64,000 nucleotides of DNA from Cupriavidus plantarum (GTDB taxonomy: Bacteria; Pseudomonadota; Gammaproteobacteria; Burkholderiales; Burkholderiaceae): positions 1,116,001 through 1,180,000 of the forward strand of contig NZ_CAJPUX010000002.1 of assembly GCF_905397285.1 (NCBI RefSeq), written 5' to 3'. The translations under genes and the position numbers were made by a program. Shown one piece after another: positions 55,003 through 63,532 of this stretch. The notes under the pieces are model-generated. The model had not been told where the DNA came from. It made no database searches and saw nothing but the letters and a program-made list of their open reading frames with translations. The stretch's first letter is position 1, and every line of letters starts with the position of its first letter.

Positions 55003-55236
55003 ATGGCGTCGCGGAACTGTGGTGAGGACCTTGCTGCTCTTGAAATGGCTATCCTAAGACAGGAGGCCGTTTTGCATGCAATTGAGTCGCGGATACAGGC
55101 AGAGGAGGAGGCGGCTTTGCCCCATGATGCCGCTGCAATGGCGGAAGCAATCCGACTGCGTCAAGCTGTCTACGTGCTTAAGTCCCGGAGGGCCGCGCTC
55201 GCTGCTGAGGCATTGAAAGCGCTTCGTCGCGGCTGA
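55003..55236 (+). CDS. Small putative coiled-coil protein
   Basis: 77 residues from ATG 55003, preceded by GGAG at eight bases. The sequence is Ala/Glu/Leu-rich with heptad-like spacing (LAALEMAILRQEAVLHAIESR, then AEAIRLRQAVYVLKSRRAALAAEALKAL) and is predicted to be entirely helical. I do not recognise it. It sits in the islet between the DUF2188 gene (divergent) and the second transposase copy. Confidence 0.55.
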   Translation: MASRNCGEDLAALEMAILRQEAVLHAIESRIQAEEEAALPHDAAAMAEAIRLRQAVYVLKSRRAALAAEALKALRRG

Positions 55237-55615
55237 GGTCTGTCTTGCGCCTTGCGACTGCGGGGCGTGCATCGAAACCCTGGTTCCGGTCTGCCGAGCG
55301 CACTGGAGCCCTACAGACCGACGTTCATCTCCATGAGCTTGGATTCGAAGGCTGGGAATCGCCCCGACTTCTAGCGACAAAAGGCGACCGCGGCCGCGAG
55401 ATCGCCGCGAGTACATCAGCTCTGTAGTGGCTTGCGATTCGCGCAGCCGTTGAGCGCTTGGCCGGCGCCCCACCCTGCTCGTGGACTCAGCCACTGCCGG
55501 CCAGCGACACCGCCCGATCAAAGGCCCAACGAAGCATCCAACCGCGCACAAACCGCACGCCCGTGCCGACATTTGAATCTAGCGGGCACCGCGACATCTG
55601 AGATCGCCCTAGACA
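55237..55615. other. Gap before the second transposase copy
   Basis: I see no gene in these 379 bases. The right end meets the left edge of ISNCY copy 2 at GTGGG (55616). Confidence 0.5.
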
Positions 55616-56695
55616 GTGGGTATTGGCGTTAAGTTGTCCACCCACGGTCCATCAGCCCGCGCAACCGCCGCGCCTGCCTCGGCGAGCTCGTGCAGATCGA
55701 CGGCAGCGACCATGCCTGGTTCGAGGAGCGTGCGCCGGCGTGCACGCTGCTGGTCTATGTCGATGACGCAACTGGCCAGCTGATGCAGCTGCTATTTGCG
55801 CCAACCGAATCGACGCTCGCATATTTCACCGCCACGCGTGCCCATATCGAGCGACACGGCAAGCCGCTGGCGTTCTACAGCGACAAGGCTGGCATCTTCC
55901 GCGCAAACCGCCAGCAGACGCCCGAGGGCCGCGGCTATACGCAGTTCGGCCGTGCTCTCTTCGAGCTCAACATCGACATCCTGTGCGCCAATTCAAGCCA
56001 GGCCAAGGGCCGTGTCGAACGGATGAATGGCACGCTGCAGGATCGGCTGGTGAAGGAGCTGCGCCTGCGCGGCATCAGCTTCGATGGCCGACGCCAACGC
56101 GTATGCGCCCGCCTTCATCGCCGACTTCAACGCCCGGTTCGCTAAGGTTCCACGCAGCGATTTCAACGCTCATCTGCCGATACACGACCATGAGGACTTA
56201 CGGCGCATCTTTTGCTGGCGCGAATGGCGCAAGGTCACCCACAGTCTGAGCCTCCAGTACGACAAGACGTTGTATCTGCTCGAGGACCTTCCGGAGCACC
56301 GGCAACTGATCCATCGCTACATCGAGGTGGCCGAATATCCCGACGGCGCAATCGAGCTATGGGCCGACGACACCTCCCTGCCCTACACCACTCACTATCG
56401 CTATCCAGACGTCGACCAGGCCGCGATCGTCGAGAACAAGCGGCTGGGCCATGTACTGGGAATTGCGCAGAAGGTGCAGGTGCTACGCGACAATCGGCAC
56501 TACGCGGGGCCGTCGCGCACCATGTCAGGCGTGCCGCCAGGCCCTCAGCCTGTCACACCGGGCGCGCGACGCCAGCGACAAATCAACCGCCTCGATCTGG
56601 AGCGCGCGATCCGGCAAAGTCCTTTGGCCACGGTGTCGGACGATGACCCGAATCAGGTCGTACCGCATGTCGAATGACCGGCGGCTTCCGACCCT
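55616..56695 (+). mobile_element. ISNCY-family transposase remnant, copy 2 (5' truncated and frameshifted)
   Basis: This is a near-identical copy of the remnant at 49401 in the same orientation. It begins at the same point (GTGGGTATTGGCGTTAAG) and ends at the same CGGCTTCCGACCC segment. The coding part is split: 55625-56145 is in one frame, and from about 56084 to 56677 it continues in the next. The cause is one extra T near 56081 (CAGCTTCGATG versus CAGCTCGATG in copy 1). DDE residues are otherwise retained. Sharing the same truncation point with copy 1 means both descend from one truncated ancestor. Confidence 0.85.
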
Positions 56696-56914
56696 TTCCG
56701 GCCTGTCAGCGTTCCCCTTATTCTGTCCGTTCTTGGGGGCAGATCGGCCATAGCGCAACGCGCGGCGCCAGTGTCGATCCGGTGATGTCAATTGGGGTCC
56801 GCTGGCATCGCTTCGAGAGTCCAAGAAGGACGAGAGTATCGAAAGTCTTCTTGATTCGGACAGTCAGGGCCGCTTCCGGGACCACGTTCCGAGGCCGCGT
56901 TCGTGATCGTTGGA

Positions 56915-58348
56915 CTAATGTGTGCCAGAACTCGATGAAGCAACGATACTCGCAAGCTTCGCGCAAACGGCACCGATGTTGTCGGGGTGCACGTTCGTCG
57001 CGCTGAGTATCAAGCCACCTTGCGCGTGACTGCGGCGAAGGTACCAGGCAGAGAGGGCCGAAGGCGCGAGGCCGTGTGCGCGGGCGATGCCGACGATGAC
57101 GCGGTCGTCGGCGGATTGTGGGAGCGGTGCGATTACTCCAAGGCCCGCCATCAGCGTGCCTGGCAAAAATTCCCTTACATGCGTTAATGTGAGGCGGCGG
57201 CGCTCGGCGTAGAGAGCCTTCATCTGGCGCAGGTGCCGCAGGTAGTGCCCATCCCGCAGAAACTCTGTCACCGCCAATTGGGTTGTCCGGTTCGGAGCTG
57301 GGGCCAGCACGGCGGAGACCTCCACCAGGCGCTCCGTCGCTGAACGTGGGGCGACGACGAACCCGAGGCCCAGCGCCGGGCTGATCGTCTTGCTGAACGC
57401 TCCGATGTGAACTACGTGTTCGGCACCTTCGCCAGCCGCAAGGGCCGGTGCGGCTCGTCCGTCGAGCTGTATTTCTCCGAGATAGTCGTCCTCGATGATC
57501 CAGGCACCCCGTGCCGCCGCCCAGTCAAGCAGCGCGCGCCTTCGTTCAGGCGACATGGTCACGCCCAGCGGTGCATGCTGGCCCGGCGTGACCAGCGCCA
57601 GCAAGGCGTCTGGCGCGCTGGCGACGCCAGCTTCCACGCGCAAGCCCTCGGCATCAACGGGTACGGGTACGACCTCGGCTCCAATCACCTCCAGCGCGCG
57701 TCTTCCCAGCGGATACCCTGGCTCCTCGAGCCACGCCTTGCGTCCATGCGCGCGCAGTGCGGTGAGTGCAAGCATCAGGCCCTGCCGGTATCCGCTGGTG
57801 ACGAGGATCTGGTCGGGATGACACTGCATCTGTCGGCTTACGGCTAGGTGGCTCGCTATCTGAGCCCGCAGGGCAGGTTCGCCGCGTGGATCGCCATAGG
57901 CCGTGTAAGCGATAGCATCGGCACGTACGGCGCGCGTCCGCATGCGAGCCCAGAGCTTGGCGGGAAACGCGTCCTGGGCAGGTACGCCCATTTGAAACGG
58001 AAGCGGCGCGCTCGAAAATGGGCGGTTGAAATCCGCCAGAGGCCCGTCGAGCGAAGCTTCGCGGCCTGCTCTCCCGACGTCCAGCCGCGAGCATACGTGT
58101 GTGCCCGAAGAGCCTGCGCCGAACACCAGATTCTCGGCGACCAGACGGTCGTAGACCACGCGAATGGTGCCGCGGGCGACACCAAGCTGCGCAGCGAGGT
58201 CTCGACCGGAAGGAAGACGCTGTCCAGGTGCAAGCCGACCCTCGACGATTGCCTGTCGCAAGCTCGCATGGATCTGATCGCCGATCGGCATGGCAGTGGC
58301 ACGGTCCACCAGGATGGACAGCGCAGCGGGCGAGTTCGGGTGAGTCAT
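56915..58348 (-). CDS. MocR-type regulator (GntR-aminotransferase fusion)
   Basis: A 477-residue protein. The N-terminal GntR winged helix (GRLAPGQRLPSGRDLAAQLG, then VARGTIRVVYDRLVAENLV) is joined to a fold-type I aminotransferase domain. The PLP-lysine region is HIGAFSKTISPALGLGF and the upstream Asp is in WIIEDDYLGE. It is divergent from the AhpD-like gene at 58503 with 154 bases between. MocR regulators usually control their divergent neighbour in response to PLP or an amine, so the AhpD-like gene is the likely target. Confidence 0.92.
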   Translation of the reverse strand: MTHPNSPAALSILVDRATAMPIGDQIHASLRQAIVEGRLAPGQRLPSGRDLAAQLGVARGTIRVVYDRLVAENLVFGAGSSGTHVCSRLDVGRAGREASLDGPLADFNRPFSSAPLPFQMGVPAQDAFPAKLWARMRTRAVRADAIAYTAYGDPRGEPALRAQIASHLAVSRQMQCHPDQILVTSGYRQGLMLALTALRAHGRKAWLEEPGYPLGRRALEVIGAEVVPVPVDAEGLRVEAGVASAPDALLALVTPGQHAPLGVTMSPERRRALLDWAAARGAWIIEDDYLGEIQLDGRAAPALAAGEGAEHVVHIGAFSKTISPALGLGFVVAPRSATERLVEVSAVLAPAPNRTTQLAVTEFLRDGHYLRHLRQMKALYAERRRLTLTHVREFLPGTLMAGLGVIAPLPQSADDRVIVGIARAHGLAPSALSAWYLRRSHAQGGLILSATNVHPDNIGAVCAKLASIVASSSSGTH

Positions 58349-58502
58349 TTTGGGCCAGTCGTTTCTCCACTTTTTGGGCCTGTATCTTCAATGCCTGGCG
58401 GAGTAACTTTGCGTTATGACACGAATCGCGGCCCAAGTCGATAGGCGGCTCGGGCGCGCTGACCGCGACGCTGGACCGAATCACCAACAGGAAAGGACCG
58501 AG

Positions 58503-58949
58503 ATGACCCGCTTGAACTGGCAAGAGATAGCGCCTGACGGCGCGAAGGCGCTTTTTGGTATCCACCACTACGTCACGAAGAAGACGGATCTCCCCGAGGA
58601 GCTTGTCCACCTCGTGTTCCTCCGCGTCTCCCAGATCAACGGATGCGCGCATTGCATTGACATGCATAGTCGCGATCTCAGAAAGACCATGTCGGTCGAC
58701 AAGATCACGCTGGTTCCGGTGTGGGATGAAGTTCCGCACCTATTCGCCGAGCAAGAGCGGGCCGCATTGGCCTGGGCGGAGGAAGTGACGCGCGTCAGTG
58801 AGACGCATGCCTCAGACGAAGCCTATGCGGCCGCATCGGCAGCATTTTCGCCCAAGGACCTCGTTGATCTCACGATAACGATTGCCGCCATGAACGCATT
58901 CAATCGTCTCGGCGCCCCGTTTCGGCTTCCAGTTGCGGCAAAGGCGTAA
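58503..58949 (+). CDS. Carboxymuconolactone decarboxylase/AhpD-like protein
   Basis: A 148-residue protein with the AhpD-type redox motif CAHC at residues 48-51 followed by His55 (GCAHCIDMHSRDL). ATG 58503 follows a GGAAAGGACCGAG stretch. Such proteins act as alkylhydroperoxidase-like thiol peroxidases or decarboxylase relatives. Its divergent MocR neighbour probably regulates it. Confidence 0.9.
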   Translation: MTRLNWQEIAPDGAKALFGIHHYVTKKTDLPEELVHLVFLRVSQINGCAHCIDMHSRDLRKTMSVDKITLVPVWDEVPHLFAEQERAALAWAEEVTRVSETHASDEAYAAASAAFSPKDLVDLTITIAAMNAFNRLGAPFRLPVAAKA

Positions 58950-59412
58950 TCCAGGCACGCAATCCACCCGCATGCATTCAGCCGGTTAGCCCAGACAATT
59001 GAACACTGATCCTTCAACACTCCTTTGTCGACCGAGGAGTGCTCGAAGAGCAGGCCGCCATTTTCCGTTCCCAATCAGCCGATCATCCGAATGAGAGCCG
59101 GATCTTTGGAGGTAGATCGGGCTAATCATTTCTATTGCTACTTGAGGGTTCAAGGTATGGATCGAGGCCGGTGCTTCCGACGGACACTCTCCGGCATTGC
59201 CCACGTGCGCGCGCCGTCGTATGGACATCACGCGTACGCCGAAAAGTCTCAGTATGGGGTGCTTGTCAACCATCTGGGCTGCACCGGTACGAAGGTCTCA
59301 GCGCATCTCCAGATGGGAGCCCGAGAAAAGTCATTGAAGCAATCATGTGCTCGGGCGTGGCGGGAGCTATCGACGTTGGCATCGACCATCCCTCCACGCT
59401 TTATCCCCGATA
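58950..59412. other. Intergenic region between AhpD-like gene and exported hydrolase
   Basis: No supportable gene in these 463 bases; overlapping open frames on both strands lack domain-like sequence. It is the convergent end region of the two genes. I see no clear terminator. Confidence 0.5.
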
Positions 59413-60402
59413 CTACTTCTTCACAAAGGCCAGCAGATCCGGATTGATGACGCCCGCATGCGTGGTGCACATGCCGTGCGGGAATTTCTCATACACCTTG
59501 AGCATGCCGTTCCTCAGCAGCTTGACCGACAGCAGCGCCGAGTCCGCAATCGGTACGATCTGATCGTCGTCACCGTGCATGACCAGTGTCGGTACTTCCA
59601 CCGCTTTGAGATCTTCGGTGAAGTCGGTTTCGGAGAAGGCCTTGATACCGTCATAATGAGCCTTGGCACCGCCCATCATGCCCTGTCGCCACCAGTTTTG
59701 AATCACCGGCTGTATCGGTGTCACGCCCGGCCGGTTGAAGCCGTAGAAGGGTCCCGTCGGCAGATCGACGTAGAACTTCGAGCGATTGTCCGCCAAAGAC
59801 TTGCGCAGTCCGTCGAACGCCTCGATGGGCAGGCCGCCAGGATTGCTCGCGGTCTTGACCATCAACGGCGGAACCGCCCCGATCAACACCAGCTTTGCCA
59901 CCCGCTTCTGCGGTTGGCCGTGACGAACCACATAGTGCAGCGCCTCCCCTCCACCCGTCGAATGACCAATGTGCACGGCATTCTTGAGGTTGAGATGCTC
60001 GACCACAGCGGCGACGTCCGCTGCATAATGGTCCATGTCATGCCCTTCGCTGACCTGAGTGGAACGACCATGCCCGCGCCGATCGTGTGCCACCACGCGA
60101 TAGCCGTTTTGCAGAAAGAACAGCATCTGGTTATCCCAGTCATCGGCCGACAGCGGCCAACCGTGGTGGAACACGATGGGCTGAGCTGTCTTGGGCCCCC
60201 AGTCCTTATAGAAAATCTCAACGCCGTCGCGCGTAGTAACAGAGCTCATCGTCGTACTTCCCTGAGAGGTTGGAACTCGAGTTGTGGATTGGGCAATTGC
60301 CGGCATGGCCGGAAGCATCGCGAAGGACAACGTCCCTAAGCCGAGTGCGAGCAGGTCCCGCCGTGCGGAATTAACCTGCATGGCGTTATCGATATCGGTC
60401 AT
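59413..60402 (-). CDS. Tat-exported alpha/beta hydrolase, non-haem chloroperoxidase/perhydrolase-like
   Basis: 329 residues from ATG 60402. A twin-arginine leader (NSARRDLLALGLGTLSFAM, cut near AIAQS) precedes a chloroperoxidase-type hydrolase core: FYKDWG, FHHGWPLSADDWD, VAHDRRGHGRS, nucleophile elbow GHSTGGGEALHYV, MHGDDDQIVP and the His in FPHGMCTTHA. Members act as esterases or perhydrolases. The frame upstream to 60654 crosses the split small gene and the edge of an IS and is not used. Confidence 0.9.
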   Translation of the reverse strand: MTDIDNAMQVNSARRDLLALGLGTLSFAMLPAMPAIAQSTTRVPTSQGSTTMSSVTTRDGVEIFYKDWGPKTAQPIVFHHGWPLSADDWDNQMLFFLQNGYRVVAHDRRGHGRSTQVSEGHDMDHYAADVAAVVEHLNLKNAVHIGHSTGGGEALHYVVRHGQPQKRVAKLVLIGAVPPLMVKTASNPGGLPIEAFDGLRKSLADNRSKFYVDLPTGPFYGFNRPGVTPIQPVIQNWWRQGMMGGAKAHYDGIKAFSETDFTEDLKAVEVPTLVMHGDDDQIVPIADSALLSVKLLRNGMLKVYEKFPHGMCTTHAGVINPDLLAFVKK

Positions 60403-60656
60403 CAAAGATAGATCCTCGTTAATGTTTGATACGTGCCGAATGCACGGCAACAATGGCGTATGCCTATTGCATTTTAGATCCAATTCTTGATTATCAGGCG
60501 CAACCGGAATTGCAACTTGGTATGGTGATGCATACCTTTGAATCAGGCCGATGGCCGTAGCGGGGCACGTGCCAGTAGTATTAATTGATCCTGTGCTCCT
60601 GCGATTGCGACAATGTGGATGGAGTTGCCCCTGTAACTCAGGACACGCGGACACCG

Positions 60657-61542
60657 TTAGGTTGATGATGCCGCAGCCCGCCTGAACTCGCGGGGCGAGC
60701 GGTATTTCAGGGCTTTGTGCGGGTGACGCTCGTTGTAATGCTCAAATGCAACAGCCAGACGCGAGAGCGCCGTGGGCGCGTCGGGCTTGTCCATATATGC
60801 GACGTAATTGTGTTTCATGGTCTTCACGAACGACTCGGCCATGCCATTGCTCTGCGGCGAACGCACAGGCGTGGTCAGCGGCTCCAGGCCCAGCTCGCGC
60901 GCGCGTGCGATGGTCGATATAGGTCGAGCCGTTATCCGTCAGCCATTCGATGGGCTGTGCCGTTTGCGTGGTACCGAAGCGCTGCTCGACGGCGGCCAAC
61001 ATCACGTCGCGCACCACTTCGCCGCTATGCCCGCCGGTCGTTGCTGCCCAGCTAATTGCTTCCCGGTCGCAGCAGTCCAGCGCAAATGTCACACGCAGCG
61101 GCGTGCCGTCATCGCATCGGAATTCGAAGCCATCGGAGCACCAGCGCGTATTACTTCGGTCCACGGCCACACGGCCATCGTGCCGCCGCTTGTCTCGCCG
61201 CACGCCGGGACGGCGCAGTAGCAACTGGTGCTCGCGCAAGACGCGATGCACGCGTTTGTGGTTGATGCACGGCGCGCCGACCATCTCGCTACTGCGACGC
61301 AGCAGCGCCCAGATGCGCCGATAACCGTAGGTTGGTAGGTGCGCTACGTGGGCCTGGATTTCCTTGACCAGTTCCGTGTCGTCAGTCGCTCTAGCGCCGC
61401 GGCCGTCTTGCCAATCTGACGAGCGAGTCCGCTTCACCGCCACACCGGAGCGCGCCACACCGAGAACTTCGCAGACCGTTTTCAACGGTCGTCCCCCGGC
61501 AGCAAGGGCGAGCGCGCAATCAGGTTTTTTGAGCGGCCCCAC
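60657..61542 (-). pseudogene. IS3-family transposase OrfB (frameshifted)
   Basis: The first part (61542-60742) carries the HTH_21-like N-terminus and the integrase core up to [16 protein letters not shown]. The frame is lost in a CG-repeat run near 60895-60908. The correct continuation ([20 protein letters not shown], then [18 protein letters not shown]) is in the frame of 60866-60657. DDE residues are in [18 protein letters not shown] and [10 protein letters not shown] two-base loss, or equivalent, in the CG run explains the break. OrfB is normally made as an OrfAB fusion by -1 frameshifting. Confidence 0.88.
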
Positions 61543-61883
61543 TCGACAGCCTCCTTCAGGATTTCGACTTCCATCGTCTTTTTCCCAAGCAGGCGCTGCA
61601 GTTCCTTGATTTCCTTGATGGCGGCGGCCAGCTCCGATGCCGGGACTACAGTTTCGCCAGCTTGCACCGCTGCCAGACTGCCTTCCTGGTATTGCTTGCG
61701 CCAGCCGAACACCTGGTTCGGGTTCACGCCGTGCCGCCGCGCTACGGCCGACACCGATGCGCCTGGTGCCAGCGTTTCCTGCACGATGGCGATTTTTTCC
61801 GGGGCCGTGCGCCGACGACGACGTTCCGGCTCGGTCAGAATTTCGATGGGTTCCACGTAATGACTAGGCTTACTGATAGGCAC
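61482..61883 (-). CDS. IS3-family transposase OrfA
   Basis: A 133-residue helix-turn-helix protein ([20 protein letters not shown], then [20 protein letters not shown]) with the leucine-zipper-like segment [20 protein letters not shown]. It is complete and overlaps the 5' end of orfB. It binds the IS ends in intact elements. Confidence 0.92.
   Translation of the reverse strand: MPISKPSHYVEPIEILTEPERRRRRTAPEKIAIVQETLAPGASVSAVARRHGVNPNQVFGWRKQYQEGSLAAVQAGETVVPASELAAAIKEIKELQRLLGKKTMEVEILKEAVEWGRSKNLIARSPLLPGDDR
61524..61530 (-). promoter_or_regulatory. Programmed -1 frameshift site AAAAAAC in the IS
   Basis: On the minus strand the orfA frame reads TCA AAA AAC, a canonical A-AAA-AAC slippery heptamer, in the orfA/orfB overlap. 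Slipping back one base reads into orfB ([10 protein letters not shown]). This is how IS3-family elements make the OrfAB transposase. Confidence 0.8.
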
Positions 61884-62218
61884 AAGACTATCCCTTATTT
61901 TAAGGGAGTCCTCGTGTCCTCAGATACGTGGGGCCGCTCCAGTGGACGCTACCTCTAATACCGGATGGATCCAGTTTTTCACCATAAATGAACAAAAGTT
62001 CGTCGACAGTCAGAGGGAATTCCAGCATGCCTCTTGCCGTAGGCCAGGACTTGCAACGGGCTTCTCCCGTCCGGCAACTGATGCGACAAACGTCTTGAAT
62101 GTTCCCGAAGTACGATGCGTAAAGTCTCGATAGATCCGATACGATACTCACTCGTTCCGAGTCTGACACACCTCGCTCCAGCGTGACGACAATATTGAGA
62201 TGCTCAGCCATAGGGACG

Positions 62219-62986
62219 TTATTCGAGGTTCACGCCCCCACCAGACGATGGCATCTTGAAGTGAACGCCACACACTTCATTTTCGGATTGCAGCTCCAGC
62301 CGTGGCGAAGCATTGTCGACATATGTCACGGCCGGGATGCCGTCCGGCATGTGGCGCGGCAAGACGGCGATTTCCACGAGTTCCTTCATTCTCACCAGTT
62401 CCGCGAACGAACCGGCGGTCATCTTTCGCATGACCTGACGACGGTGAATCTTCACCGTGACGACGCTCAGTCCTAGGCGATCCGCCACCTGCTTGTTCAG
62501 CAGTCCGCAGGTGACCAGCGCCATGACGTCCCTTTCGCGGGGCGTCAATGACACGTACTTCTGCCGCAGGTCGTCCGCCGCCCGCAGGCGCTTGTAACGC
62601 GCGATGTCGATCTTCAGAGCTTCACGGACTGCCTCCAGCATCTCTTGATCGCGAAAAGGCTTCTCGATAAAGTCCACGGCACCCGCCTTCATTGCCCCGA
62701 CGGCCATCGGAACATCCGCATATCCGGAGATGAAAATGATCGGCAGCGCGCGCCGTCCCTGCACAAGAATCGACTGCAATGCCAGGCCACTGAGCCCCTT
62801 GAGCCGAACGTCCAGCACGAGGCACGTTGGCCCCTCGGGCGGCGTTATCGCGAGCAGTTCCTCTGCTGACGCGAACAGAAGCACACGCAAATCGACCGAG
62901 CGGAGCAGGTTCGAGAGAGCCAGACGGGCGCCCACATCATCGTCGACGATCAAGACCGTTTCTATCGGCTCGAGTGAGCTGTGCAT
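62219..62986 (-). CDS. FixJ-type response regulator with C-terminal tail
   Basis: 255 residues. The receiver domain has IVDDD (13-17), phosphoacceptor Asp59 (CLVLDVRLKG) and FIEKPF (Lys). The LuxR helix-turn-helix is LTPRERDVMALVTCGLLNKQ, then LSVVTVKIHRRQVMRKM. A tail of about 50 residues follows the helix-turn-helix (from LPRHMPDGIP to the end), unlike the 213-residue regulator at 35305. No cognate kinase is adjacent. The downstream partner gene is split by the IS3 element. Confidence 0.9.
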   Translation of the reverse strand: MHSSLEPIETVLIVDDDVGARLALSNLLRSVDLRVLLFASAEELLAITPPEGPTCLVLDVRLKGLSGLALQSILVQGRRALPIIFISGYADVPMAVGAMKAGAVDFIEKPFRDQEMLEAVREALKIDIARYKRLRAADDLRQKYVSLTPRERDVMALVTCGLLNKQVADRLGLSVVTVKIHRRQVMRKMTAGSFAELVRMKELVEIAVLPRHMPDGIPAVTYVDNASPRLELQSENEVCGVHFKMPSSGGGVNLE

Positions 62987-63532
62987 GGGTAATCCTTCCT
63001 GCGACTGCCGATAGGTGCGCAGATTCCGTTGAGGCGATTGATTTCATTCTCGACCCATCGATGTTATGTGACTTCGATGACGCAGTTCAAGCGAGCCTAT
63101 CAGCGGATGGTCTGTTTAATAAGACCAAATCTTGCCATATTCAGCAGCTTGGACTGGTCCATGGTCGATGAAGATTCGTTCCATTTTGGTGCGTTGCCGG
63201 TAACCGCGTTGCGTCACCATGTTGGCCGACCGCGACAAGAATCCACTACCGGGACCAACGGAATCCAGCGTAGTTATGGCACAGATGGTCCACTCAGTTA
63301 TGCTGTCAGTGCGCCTAGCAAACGTTGGTCAACCTATACGACACTGCGAACGGCGGCACTGCGGATGGATACCATCGTTGCTGCACGAGGAACAAACCAG
63401 GGCGTCGTGCTCAGCTTACTGGCGAAAGAACGAAAACAATCACACATAAGAATCTGCCAGAAGAATGGTGGATTGCGGATGAAATATTAAAATTGTTTGT
63501 TTTTCTTCTGTTCGGTGCTTTTAGTAATTGAT
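62987..63532. other. AT-rich intergenic region before a MocR gene
   Basis: I see no supportable gene in these 546 bases; a 153-codon open frame (63029-63490) has no domain-like sequence. It is visibly AT-richer than the flanks. GGTCT (63109-63113) and AGACC (63122-63126) form an inverted repeat around GTTTAATA, a weak candidate regulator site. The divergent promoters of the response regulator and the MocR gene should lie here. Confidence 0.5.

Larger units (their letters stand above)
60620..61941 (-). mobile_element. IS3-family insertion sequence (IS2-like), 1322 bp
   Basis: The ends are imperfect inverted repeats: the left begins TGGAGTTGCCCCTGTAACTC and the reverse of the right begins TGGAGCGGCCCCACGTATCT; both continue to GAGGACAC or CAGGACAC. 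The element carries orfA (61482-61883) and orfB (60657-61542) on the minus strand, in the usual IS3 arrangement. Five-base direct repeats GTGGA flank it. orfB is frameshifted, so this copy should not transpose on its own. Confidence 0.92.
60615..61946. repeat. 5-bp target-site duplication GTGGA flanking the IS3 element
   Basis: GTGGA occurs at 60615-60619 directly before the left inverted repeat and at 61942-61946 directly after the right one. Five-base duplications are usual for this IS group. The intact pair shows a single, fairly recent insertion without later rearrangement. Confidence 0.9.
60543..62211 (-). pseudogene. Small gene downstream of the FixJ-type regulator, split by the IS3 element
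   Basis: The gene starts at ATG 62211 (MAEHLNIVVTLERGVSDSER), seven bases after the stop of the response regulator. It runs in frame to GSVH, where the IS begins at 61941. Removing the element and one copy of GTGGA joins it to 60614-60543, giving an uninterrupted frame that continues IVAIAGAQDQLILLARAPL and ends TGA, 113 residues in all. I do not recognise the protein. The coupled position suggests a partner of the regulator. With the IS present the frame reads into the element and ends at 61900. Confidence 0.75.

Noticed and set aside
63029..63490. 153-codon open frame before the second MocR gene
   Set aside because: No domain-like sequence, no clear ribosome site, AT-rich intergenic composition.
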